A program made the translations under genes and the position numbers. Source: Larkinella knui (GTDB lineage: Bacteria; Bacteroidota; Bacteroidia; Cytophagales; Spirosomataceae). From it: 64,000 nucleotides of DNA. Location: assembly GCF_003858645.1 (NCBI RefSeq), contig NZ_RQJP01000006.1, forward strand, positions 434,001 to 498,000. Direction: 5' to 3'. Positions 8,711 to 16,267 of this stretch are shown here, in pieces. Below the pieces are notes generated by a model, which saw nothing but the letters and a program-made list of their open reading frames with translations, made no database searches and was not told the origin of the DNA. Positions within the stretch are counted from its first letter, which is position 1, and each line of letters begins with the position of its first letter.

Positions 8711-9985
8711 ATGTCCCGCCAGGAAAAATTACTGCTTTTCGTTCTTGCGTGCATCAACTTCACGCACATTGTCGATTTCATCATTATGATGCCGATGGGC
8801 CCGCACCTGATGCGGCATTTCGGCCTGAATCCGCAGGAATTCAGCTTCATTGTATCTGCGTATAGTTTGAGTGCCGGTATTTCCGGTTTTCTGGCCGCGT
8901 TTTTCGTCGACCGCTTCGACCGGAAAAAGGTGGTTTTGACGGCCTACGTCGGTTTTGTGATCGGCACGATTGCCTGCGGATTAGCGCCCACGTTCGGGTT
9001 GCTGATTGTGGCCCGCACCACGGCCGGTTTATTCGGGGGCGTTCTGGGCGCTCAGGTGTTCAGCATCGTTGCCGATGTGGTTCCCTACGAACGGCGGGCG
9101 CAGGCAATGTCGGTGATTATGACGGCCTTTTCGGTGGCATCTGTCGCGGGCGTTCCGGTCGGTTTGTATCTGGCCACAAAAATTAGCTGGCACGCGCCGT
9201 TTCTGGCCATCGGCGGACTGGGCGTTGTGGTCATCGGCCTGATCATCCGCTTTATTCCGCGGCTCGACGGCCATTTGCAACGCACCGGCACCAAATTTAA
9301 TCCGCTGGAAGTCCTGACCACCATTGTCCGTAATCCGAACCAGATGCGGGCTTTGTGGCTGACCACCACCATTATGCTGGGCCATTTCAGCATTATTCCG
9401 TTGCTGTCGCCGTTCCTGGTTGCCAACGTCGGTTTGGGCGAAGATCAATTATACCTGATTTATTTCGTGGGCGGTTTGGTCACTATTTTTACCGCGCCCA
9501 TCGTGGGCCGTCTGGCCGACAAACGCGGAAAATACCCGATTTTCGTCGTATTTGCCTTGTTGTCGATGATTCCGATGTTTCTGCTGACTTCCATGCAGCC
9601 GTCCAGCCTGACTTATATTCTGTCCGTAAATGCCCTGTTTTTCATTTTTTCCAACGGGCGGTTTATTCCAACCCAGGCGATGGTTTCGTCGGTAGTAATG
9701 CCGCAACACCGGGGCGGTTTTATGAGCATGAACTCGTCGGTTCAACTGCTGGCGCAGGCGCTGGCAACCTACGGGGCGGGTTTGCTCGTCACCAAAACCG
9801 CGGGCGGGCAGCTGATTCACTATTCGTGGGTGGGTTATCTGGCAATGGCGGCCATTTTCGCGAGTGTTTTTATTGCCAGAAAGCTTCGGCCCGTCGATGA
9901 AACCGCCGTTCAGTCCGATCCGGATGAGCTTCAGCAGCCTGATGCTGCCCGGTCGGAGATTCCTCACCCGGTCGAAATTACGTAA
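8711..9985 (+). CDS. MFS transporter
   Basis: This is a 424-residue major facilitator protein with about twelve hydrophobic segments. The loop after TM2 carries DRFDRKKVVL, a form of MFS motif A, and a similar GRLADKRGKYP occurs in the second half. The fold resembles drug or sugar efflux carriers of the AraJ/YdhP type. The ATG at 8711 (MSRQEKLLLF) is preferred to an upstream in-frame TTG at 8681, which would add ten polar residues. It may be co-transcribed with the TlpA-like gene 125 bases upstream. The substrate is not evident. Confidence 0.88.
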   Translation: MSRQEKLLLFVLACINFTHIVDFIIMMPMGPHLMRHFGLNPQEFSFIVSAYSLSAGISGFLAAFFVDRFDRKKVVLTAYVGFVIGTIACGLAPTFGLLIVARTTAGLFGGVLGAQVFSIVADVVPYERRAQAMSVIMTAFSVASVAGVPVGLYLATKISWHAPFLAIGGLGVVVIGLIIRFIPRLDGHLQRTGTKFNPLEVLTTIVRNPNQMRALWLTTTIMLGHFSIIPLLSPFLVANVGLGEDQLYLIYFVGGLVTIFTAPIVGRLADKRGKYPIFVVFALLSMIPMFLLTSMQPSSLTYILSVNALFFIFSNGRFIPTQAMVSSVVMPQHRGGFMSMNSSVQLLAQALATYGAGLLVTKTAGGQLIHYSWVGYLAMAAIFASVFIARKLRPVDETAVQSDPDELQQPDAARSEIPHPVEIT

Positions 9986-10013
9986 CCGCTTGCTAAAAAA
10001 GTCGGTCTAAAAT

Positions 10014-10045
10014 TTGGATCGAATGAATGCCCTTGCTTACATTTG
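10014..10045 (+). promoter_or_regulatory. Bacteroidota promoter for the Cys/Met leader ORF
   Basis: TTG (10014-10016), a 21-nt spacer and TACATTTG (10038-10045) fit the -33/-7 consensus. Transcription would start near 10052, about 20 bases before the small ORF at 10073. This supports the small ORF being transcribed as a leader. Confidence 0.7.
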
Positions 10046-10072
10046 CACAAATCCTATTGACATAGTATACTA

Positions 10073-10183
10073 ATGCCTGTCACCGCACAACCTATCGCCA
10101 CCCGCCGGTCTAAACCGGTTATGCCATCATCCGTTTTTTGGGTTGGCGGTTGTTGTTGTCTGCTACCTATGATGTGCCGCTAG
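10073..10183 (+). CDS. 36-residue Cys/Met-rich leader peptide (candidate)
   Basis: This is a small ORF of 36 codons (ATG 10073, TAG 10181). It is unremarkable until its end, which reads VGGCCCLLPMMCR-stop: three tandem cysteine codons (TGT TGT TGT), then two methionine codons and another cysteine immediately before the stop. It starts about 20 bases after a well-formed promoter and ends 148 bases before the ATG of a protein that contains no cysteine. Clustered codons of one nutritional class near the end of a short ORF are the hallmark of attenuation leader peptides. A small metal-binding peptide is the alternative. Weak complementary sequences (AACCGGT/ACTGGTT) lie between the ORF and the next gene. 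Confidence 0.55.
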   Translation: MPVTAQPIATRRSKPVMPSSVFWVGGCCCLLPMMCR

Positions 10184-10331
10184 CGGCCCTCTCCCTTCAA
10201 CCAATACCCATTCCTGACTCGACGAACCATTCAACTTGCAAACCGGTATTACCAACTGGTTAAACCGGTCTGCCCGCGTCGATTTTTCAGTTGACTTAAA
10301 AATCTATATAGTCTATAAACTTACTAACAAT

Positions 10332-10976
10332 ATGGTAACCTTTTTTGATTCTATCCTTGAAGATTCCGACTTGTATTCCATTCCCCAGGTATTTCGGAAA
10401 CTGACGGCCATCTCTCCCTTGAAAGCCAGCGAAAAAGCACCGGTATTTAGCCTGCACCGCCAACGGACCATCGGGCAGTATATTACCTGGCAAACCGATT
10501 ATTCAAGCGCCATTCAGCTGCACGACTGGCTGCAAACCGGGCCACTGGTGGTTGCTTTTTACAGCTCTGGCTGGAACGGATACAGCAAAAATTATCTGCA
10601 AAAGTTAACCCGCCTTCACGCCCGTGTTCAGGCAACTGGCGGTACGCTGCTGGTGTTGTCGCCGGATTCGCTCGATTCGCTGCAAACGCTGGTTGAGCAA
10701 CACGATTTGCCGTTTACCATTGCACAGGACGTTGACAACCAGATTGCTACCAAATTTGGCGCTTATTCCACCGAAGATCCGGTTTGGAATCTGATTGCCG
10801 GTATTACCGAAGATGTCCCTTTTCCGGCGCTGTTTGTGGTGGCGCCCAATCGTCAAATTCAATTCAGCTACGCGGATCGGAACTTTACCGAAATCTTCCC
10901 CGCTGGAGAGCTGCTGAATCGCATCGACGGGCAGAAAACCGTTGAGCTGAGTTTTTACAACCGCAAAGCGGCTTAA
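10332..10976 (+). CDS. peroxiredoxin-like (AhpC/TSA fold) protein lacking all cysteines
   Basis: This 214-residue protein has the layout of the peroxiredoxin-like family: a KAPVFSL strand, VVAFYSSGWNGYSKNYL where relatives have a WCPYC-type active site, LLVLSPDSLDSL, and FPALFVVAPNRQIQF. Both active-site cysteines are replaced (W-N-G-Y-S), and the whole protein has no cysteine and only the initiator methionine. It therefore cannot be a thiol peroxidase and may be a binding or scaffold derivative. ATG 10332 is chosen over an in-frame TTG at 10236; even that extension adds no Cys or Met. It follows the Cys/Met-rich leader ORF. Confidence 0.8.
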   Translation: MVTFFDSILEDSDLYSIPQVFRKLTAISPLKASEKAPVFSLHRQRTIGQYITWQTDYSSAIQLHDWLQTGPLVVAFYSSGWNGYSKNYLQKLTRLHARVQATGGTLLVLSPDSLDSLQTLVEQHDLPFTIAQDVDNQIATKFGAYSTEDPVWNLIAGITEDVPFPALFVVAPNRQIQFSYADRNFTEIFPAGELLNRIDGQKTVELSFYNRKAA

Positions 10977-10996
10977 GCAGTTGTTTGAGAGATCCG

Positions 10997-11824
10997 AAAA
11001 GCCCTGGAGGCCTTTCCTGCTACTAGTCCCAGCCCAGGTTCTGCTGTTGTGTAGCTCCGGAGGAGCGACCTGAACGTGTTTTTTAGACCGCTCCTCCGGA
11101 GCTACACCACCCTAGAAATTAGGCCGGGACCTAGTAACAGGAAAGGCCTCCGGCCTTAAAAATTGTAAAAACCGCTTTGTCCTGCTTAAAACGATCTGGT
11201 TAAACGGAACCATTAGATCGGCCAATTCCGCAGAATTCGCTTCTGGCCTGCTTGAAACCAGACTAATACTTAACAAATTAGTCTCCCTAGCGCGGCATTT
11301 TAGTAAAAAGGTTGCTATAGGTTTCTATAAAAATGCTCAACTGAGCTGGTTGTTTCCGTTACCGGAAAAGCCCCGGAGGGGCGGTCTGTTACTAGTGTTG
11401 GTGTAGTTGGCCGTGTTCTGTCGCTCTGGAGGAGCGATCTAAAACATTCAGGACGCTCCTCCAGAGCTACGAAACACCGCCAGCCAGCCCGGGACTAGTA
11501 ACAGGAAAGGCCTCCGGCCTTAAAAACGCAGAATTCGCTTCTGGTCTGCTTAAAATCAAGCCATCAATTAATACCCCAGCCTCCCCTGGCGCGGCATTTT
11601 AGTAAACAGGTCGCTATAGGTCGCTATAAAAATGCCCAGCTTAGCCGTTTGTCTTCGATAGTGGAAAAGCCCCGGAGGGGCGGTCTGTTACTAGTCACGG
11701 GCTTGGTTGGCCGTGTTTGGTAGCTCCGGAGGAGCGTCCTGAATGTTTTTTTAGACCGCTCCTCCGGAGCTACCGAATACGGCCAACCAGACCAGCACTA
11801 GTAACAGGAAAGGCCTCTGGCCTT
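10997..11824. repeat. tandem array of three palindromic repeat units in a gene-free kilobase
   Basis: Three units at 10997-11160, 11365-11523 and 11664-11824 share one plan. Outer arms read CTGTTACTAG near the start and CTAGTAACAGGAAAGGCC near the end. Inner arms are of the type GTAGCTCCGGAGGAGCG and CGCTCCTCCGGAGCTAC; in unit 1 these are at 11051-11067 and 11089-11105, a perfect 17 bp. The spacers between units are also related (GCGGCATTTTAGTAAA, then GTCGCTATA...AAAATGC), so the real period is about 300 bp. No credible ORF exists between 10977 and 11970. This is the densest copy site of a family also found at 18591, 22271, 58571 and 60686. Confidence 0.85.
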
Positions 11825-11919
11825 AAAAACGCTAAATCCGCTTTTTATTTGCTGATAATTAGATAATTAACTAACAAAACAATCTCCCCAGACTTGATAT
11901 TTCAGTAAGCAGTCGCTAT

Positions 11920-11956
11920 AAAAAATGCCCAACGATTTATTCGCTGGGCATTTTTT
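11920..11956. terminator. bidirectional intrinsic terminator
   Basis: AAAAAATGCCCA and TGGGCATTTTTT form a stem flanked by an A-run and a T-run, so it can work on either strand. It lies just after the stop of the minus-strand lipoprotein gene ending at 11971. Confidence 0.8.
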
Positions 11957-11970
11957 GTGCAAAGAAAAGA

Positions 11971-12360
11971 TCACTTTTTGGCCGACAGCGACTCACTGTT
12001 TGAAAAATACAGGGAAAACGTGGTTCCATCAATTGAACCGATGCGATCCCCGTTATCAAGCAGGTCATAGCTTGACCCACTCGACTTGCTGATGCTCAAG
12101 GTTAAAGGACTGATGTTGTTCGATATTTTCCCATTGTTATTGACGGAAAACGACACCGAAATTTGCGTATCACTGTTTTTCACGACGTTCACCGTGCCAC
12201 TCACCCCCGGCTGCGGAATCAAGGTGATGCCGTTACTGACAAAACTGGTAATCTGGTAGACGCCTGCCAATTCCGGCTCCTTATCTTTCTTGCCAATTTT
12301 TTCGGGCAAACACGAGCTGACCAGCACTACCAAAAGAAAGGCAATCCACACGTTTTTCAT
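11971..12360 (-). CDS. small lipoprotein of unknown function
   Basis: This 129-residue lipoprotein has a signal sequence (KNVWIAFLLVVLV) ending in the lipobox V-S-S-C, so it should be lipid-anchored after cleavage before Cys17. The mature part is small and beta-rich (AGVYQITSFVSNGITLIP, TVNVVKNSDTQISVSFSVNN) and resembles the short calycin-like or DUF-type lipoproteins common in Bacteroidota, but no named family was recognised. ATG at 12360. It is followed by a strong terminator and preceded, 53 bases away on the same strand, by the DUF4190 lipoprotein. Confidence 0.7.
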   Translation of the reverse strand: MKNVWIAFLLVVLVSSCLPEKIGKKDKEPELAGVYQITSFVSNGITLIPQPGVSGTVNVVKNSDTQISVSFSVNNNGKISNNISPLTLSISKSSGSSYDLLDNGDRIGSIDGTTFSLYFSNSESLSAKK

Positions 12361-12413
12361 AAGTTGAACGGGCTGGTGAAGAAAAATGGAGGGTTTAATC
12401 GGGTAGCCGACGG

Positions 12414-13277
12414 CTACAGCAGGATGTAGAGGAGAATGATACCGGCCGAAACAATACCGGCGATCATTCCGCCGAGGGCTAACCCTTTTCCCTTGAAACG
12501 TCCCGGTTCTTTGCGGATGCGGCTTAGGCTTAACGCCCCGAACACAATGGCCGCAGCACCCAGCAGGAAAGCGCCGTACCCCGTCAGAATGGCGAGTCCG
12601 CCCGTGGCAATGGCAACGATGGCAAACGGATCGGTTCGGGGACCATTTTGCTGGCCGTTGGTGGGGCTGTCATAGGACGATCGGCTGGAACTGCTGCTGG
12701 ACGAACTGGTGGTGGCATTAAAGCGTTCGACATCGCCGTTCGTATATTTGATGCTGAGCACATCACGCTTCGAAATGGTGTAATCGGGGCCGTCCTGCCG
12801 GTCGCATTTCTTGTATTTGATCTCGTTGACGCCCACTTCTTTGATTTTTGCCTCAATGACATCGCCATTGCGCAACACAATCTGGTCGCATGATGGCGGA
12901 ACGGAGCGACCCAAGCGCTTCCGTTTTACCTGCTGCCGAAAGGCAGGTCGATAAACATCCGTGGCACTCACCGGCTTCAGAGCTGGCGCTGCCGTTTCTT
13001 CCCAAACGGATTTCGCCGGGGCAGAAACCGCTTCATCGAGTGACGCCGTAAGCACAGGATCACTGGCGGACTTTGATGGCAGCTCATGGGCCGTTACACG
13101 CTGAGGAGCGCGCTCATGAGTTGGCAAATAATACGCATAAGGAGCCCGGTGACAGGACGACAGGCCGCCCAGAGCCGAAAGCACAAGGAGAAAAACAAGA
13201 CTTCTATACTGGAATCCTTTGTTTTCACAGACCAGGACGGCCCGCATACCAGTAAGGACAGAAAAGAGCATTTTCAT
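12414..13277 (-). CDS. lipoprotein with C-terminal DUF4190 membrane domain
   Basis: The 287-residue protein has an N-terminal hydrophobic stretch (SLVFLLVLSALGGLSSC) ending in a lipobox-like L-S-S-C. A middle domain of about 60 residues follows (CDQIVLRNGDVIEAKIKEVG, EIKYKKC, SIKYTNGDVERF), of a type often seen in Bacteroidota stress proteins. After a serine-rich linker it ends in two membrane helices (IVAIATGGLAILTGYGAFLL and GMIAGIVSAGIILLYILL) matching DUF4190. The start could be ATG 13277 or ATG 13247; a promoter at 13321-13351 allows either. Function unknown; an envelope-stress or packing role is only a guess. Confidence 0.72.
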   Translation of the reverse strand: MKMLFSVLTGMRAVLVCENKGFQYRSLVFLLVLSALGGLSSCHRAPYAYYLPTHERAPQRVTAHELPSKSASDPVLTASLDEAVSAPAKSVWEETAAPALKPVSATDVYRPAFRQQVKRKRLGRSVPPSCDQIVLRNGDVIEAKIKEVGVNEIKYKKCDRQDGPDYTISKRDVLSIKYTNGDVERFNATTSSSSSSSSRSSYDSPTNGQQNGPRTDPFAIVAIATGGLAILTGYGAFLLGAAAIVFGALSLSRIRKEPGRFKGKGLALGGMIAGIVSAGIILLYILL

Positions 13278-13320
13278 AACCGGTAGTCGTTTAGGGAGTG
13301 ATTATCGTTAATCACCAGAG

Positions 13321-13351
13321 CAAAACTACCGGCTCGGTCCGGGGCCGACAA
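13321..13351 (-). promoter_or_regulatory. promoter for the DUF4190 lipoprotein
   Basis: On the minus strand TTG (13351-13349), a 20-nt spacer and TAGTTTTG (13328-13321) fit the Bacteroidota consensus. The predicted start near 13314 leaves a leader of about 37 nt to the ATG at 13277. Confidence 0.7.
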
Positions 13352-13432
13352 TACCGCATTTGTATGATTTTGAAGCGTGAAACAAGGATCGCGTCGGCCA
13401 TTCGCTCTTTCACTCTTTCGCACTTTCACGCT

Positions 13433-14068
13433 TTATTTCCTTCCCAGGTACTTGTTAACGGCTTCAATTTTGGAGTGAACCTGGAGCTTCTGGTAGATAT
13501 TGAAGATGTGCTTGCGCACCGTGGTCGGGCTGACAAACAGTTCGTTGGCAACTTCCTTATGGCTGTGGCCTTTCGAAAGCCGGTCCAGGATTTCGCGCTC
13601 GCGGGTCGTCAGAATGTCCAGCTCGTTGGGCGCTGCGGGGCTGACGTAGAACGAACTGGCAATTTTTCGGGCGATGGTGCTGCTCATGGGCGCTCCGCCT
13701 TCGTGGAGTTCGGTGATCGCTTCGAGGAGCTTGTGGGGCGGGCTGCGTTTGAGAATATAGGAGTTGGCACCGGCTTTGAGGGCGTCAAAAACGGTTTCGT
13801 CCTCGTCATACATCGTACACATCATGAACTGCATGTGCGGACAGAGGGCTTTCAGATGCCGGACACAGTCGATGCCGTTCATGCCGGGCAGGTCAATATC
13901 CATCAGCACGACATCGACGCAATGGGTGGGCAAATAGTCGAGTGCCGCTTCGGCAGTCTCAAACGTAGCCTGACAACTGAAGCCCTCAGCCCCATCGACC
14001 AAAATGGCCAGCGACTGTCGAATCGGCTCCTTGTCCTCAACGATGGCTACGGTGATAGCGGTTTTCAT
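13433..14068 (-). CDS. NarL/LuxR-type response regulator
   Basis: This is a 211-residue two-domain response regulator. The receiver domain has the acidic pair E11-D12, phospho-acceptor D57 in VLMDIDLPGMNG, and the conserved lysine in YILKRSPPHK. The C-terminal LuxR helix-turn-helix is clear in LTTREREILDRLSKGHSHKE and ANELFVSPTTVRKHI. It begins 10 bases after the stop of the sensor kinase on the same strand, so the two form one operon and a cognate pair. Targets are unknown. The neighbouring lipoprotein gene has its own promoter and is separated by 155 bases. Confidence 0.95.
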   Translation of the reverse strand: MKTAITVAIVEDKEPIRQSLAILVDGAEGFSCQATFETAEAALDYLPTHCVDVVLMDIDLPGMNGIDCVRHLKALCPHMQFMMCTMYDEDETVFDALKAGANSYILKRSPPHKLLEAITELHEGGAPMSSTIARKIASSFYVSPAAPNELDILTTREREILDRLSKGHSHKEVANELFVSPTTVRKHIFNIYQKLQVHSKIEAVNKYLGRK

Positions 14069-14078
14069 CCGGCAATAT

Positions 14079-16067
14079 TTACCCTTTTTTCGGTTCGATG
14101 CTATACTCCGTTTGCAGTATTTTGACGGTTGATCCGAGCGGATACGGATACGTGATTTTTACGGAAGTGCCTCCGGGCGACGACGCAATTTCGCAACTGC
14201 CGCCCGATTCACTCATCCGGTTCTGCATATTCACCAGGCCATTCCGCAACCGGGTTCGTTCATTGGGTACAAAACCGCGCCCATTGTCGTCCACTTCAAT
14301 GAGCAACCGGCCGGTTTCGGGTCGAATCGTGAGCGATACCTGCGTCGCCTGCGCGTGTTTAACCACATTATGAAGCGCTTCCTTCACGGTCAGAAATACG
14401 TTTCGGCGATCAGCACCGCGGATGGTAATCTCCTGGGGTGACTCGTTGACCTGCGTCCGCAGCAGCAAACTGGTGTTGTCGATGAACTCGCTGGCGTAGG
14501 CCCGGGTATAAGCGATCAACCCGTTCAGACTGTCGTTCTTGGTGTTTAACGACCAGATAATTTCGTTCATGGTGGTGATCATGTCGGCTGAAATCGTCGA
14601 AATCTTCTCCACTTCGGGCGTCGTCGCCGTTCCCATCCGGGTTTTGACCACTTCACTCAACAGGCCGATGGCGGTCAGCGAAGCGCCCAGGTCATCGTGC
14701 ATTTCTTTGGCGATGCGCAGTCGTTCTTTCTGCTGCCCCTGCAATTCCGACTGCACGACCGTCAGGGTCTGCGCCCGTTCGGCGGCCAGCAGGGCGTTGG
14801 CGGAAGCCCGCTGGCGCTGGCGGGCGTAGAGATAGGCGAATGCCAGCCCGCTGATGACGACAACGCCCACCAGAGCCGCAACAAAAAACCGAAAGTTCTG
14901 GCGTTGACGGTCCTGCTCCAGCCGGTCGATCCGGCGCTGTTTTTCGGCCAGTTTTTGCCCGGCTTCGGCCTGACGGAGTTTCACTTCATAGTCTTCCAGG
15001 AGCGCTTTGGCTTCCAGCGTCGAGAGCGAATCCTTGGTTTGCATGTACTTATCGTACCAGGGAATCGCGCCTTTGTAGTCGCCCAGGCCCAGGCTGGCAT
15101 TTGCATATTCACGGTAAATATTCCGAAATTCCGACAGTCCCACCTGGTGCTGCCGGGCCAGCGCGTAGGCCTTGTCCAGCAACGATTTTGCCCGGCCATA
15201 CTGCTTCATTTCATTGTACGTTTCGGCCTGTCCGGCCAGCAGATGCAGTTCCTGGAGGGGATTATTCAACCGGCGATTCAGCCGCAAAGCATTTCCGTAA
15301 TAAGAAAGCGACGAATCAAAATGCGCTTGTTCCTTATGCAGATTGGCGATGTTGCCGTATAAAGTTGTCAGAAAATGAAGGTCTTTGGTTGTATCGAGCA
15401 TCGACCGGGCTTTCTGAAAAGCCGCCAGCCCCGGTTGCAGCCGGTTTTGTTTGACATAAACCGCGGCCATACTCGCATAATCCAGAGCGATGTCTTGTGG
15501 TGAACTGTTCGCCAGCCGATCATACTTTAGGGCGCGGTTGAAGTACGTCAGGGCCTGCGGGTAGAGTTTTTCGGTTTCATAGATAAGGCCCAGATTCTGG
15601 TAAAGAACGGCCGCCTTCCGGCGGTTTTTATGCGCCAGCATGAACGGAGCCGCCAGCTTAAAATACCGGATGGCTTCCTTGTTTTTGCCCTGCCATTTAG
15701 CCGATTGCGCCAGCGAAAAATAGCACAGACTCCGGTATTCTTCCGACGTGTCCCGCAACGCTTTTTGCAGTCCTTCCGTGGCCAGTTTGGCCGATTCCTC
15801 GTGGCGGCCCAGCATATCGAGGAGATACGTCGTCAATCGGATGCTCTCAAAATAGCCTTTTGTGTAGCCAATTTTGCGGGAAAATGCGTAGGCTTTCCGA
15901 TAATCCCGCAGCGCCTTCTCGGGCTGCTGCATTTCGATGGCTTCCGCATTTTTCAGCAACGTCATTACGTAGCTGGTATCCCGGGGGGTAACAACCGACT
16001 CCGCGGAGCTATGAACGGCAGGCAAGAGCAGACAGGAAACTAAAATCAGGAGTCGTTTAACCAGCAT
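14079..16067 (-). CDS. TPR-containing sensor histidine kinase (HisKA_3 type)
   Basis: This 662-residue kinase has a signal peptide (MLVKRLLILVSCLLLPAVHS), about 350 periplasmic residues of TPR repeats (for example YQNLGLIYETEKLYPQALTY), one membrane helix (FVAALVGVVVISGLAFAYLY), a short coiled coil, and a HisKA_3 dimerisation domain with H457 in KEMHDDLGASLTAIG. An HATPase domain follows (VDDNGRGF, RNGLVNMQNRM). The extracytoplasmic TPRs suggest sensing through a protein or peptide partner. ATG 16067 is chosen because the longer frame starts at a TTG and would bury the signal peptide. It is paired with the downstream response regulator. Confidence 0.94.
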   Translation of the reverse strand: MLVKRLLILVSCLLLPAVHSSAESVVTPRDTSYVMTLLKNAEAIEMQQPEKALRDYRKAYAFSRKIGYTKGYFESIRLTTYLLDMLGRHEESAKLATEGLQKALRDTSEEYRSLCYFSLAQSAKWQGKNKEAIRYFKLAAPFMLAHKNRRKAAVLYQNLGLIYETEKLYPQALTYFNRALKYDRLANSSPQDIALDYASMAAVYVKQNRLQPGLAAFQKARSMLDTTKDLHFLTTLYGNIANLHKEQAHFDSSLSYYGNALRLNRRLNNPLQELHLLAGQAETYNEMKQYGRAKSLLDKAYALARQHQVGLSEFRNIYREYANASLGLGDYKGAIPWYDKYMQTKDSLSTLEAKALLEDYEVKLRQAEAGQKLAEKQRRIDRLEQDRQRQNFRFFVAALVGVVVISGLAFAYLYARQRQRASANALLAAERAQTLTVVQSELQGQQKERLRIAKEMHDDLGASLTAIGLLSEVVKTRMGTATTPEVEKISTISADMITTMNEIIWSLNTKNDSLNGLIAYTRAYASEFIDNTSLLLRTQVNESPQEITIRGADRRNVFLTVKEALHNVVKHAQATQVSLTIRPETGRLLIEVDDNGRGFVPNERTRLRNGLVNMQNRMSESGGSCEIASSPGGTSVKITYPYPLGSTVKILQTEYSIEPKKG

Positions 16068-16218
16068 ACGCAGCACGATTACGCTAAACCGTTGATTCGC
16101 AAAGCGAAAGAACAAAATTACCCAAAACGTCGTAAAAAAGTGTTCCTCTAACTAGGTAAACCGGACGATTCCGCCCGATCTACCGTCACCGAATTCCAAT
16201 CATCCGCAACTTTTTTAG

Positions 16219-16226
16219 TAGTTTTG
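16219..16226 (+). promoter_or_regulatory. -7 promoter element for the UvrD/PcrA helicase
   Basis: TAGTTTTG matches TANNTTTG 42 bases before the ATG at 16268. No good TTG is found 19-21 nt upstream, so this rests on the -7 box alone. Confidence 0.45.
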
Positions 16227-16267
16227 AATGTTATTTCAAGACGATTAACCTGAAGCGGAGGCTGTTG

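Noticed and set aside
10236-10331. TTG start extending the peroxiredoxin-like protein by 32 residues
   Set aside because: The extension has no family similarity and the first ATG (10332) suits the fold; the extension also contains no Cys or Met, so the main observation is unchanged.
10997-11824. CRISPR-like array
   Set aside because: Repeats are long palindromes of about 160 bp with related spacers and no cas genes; the arrangement is tandem duplication, not a CRISPR.
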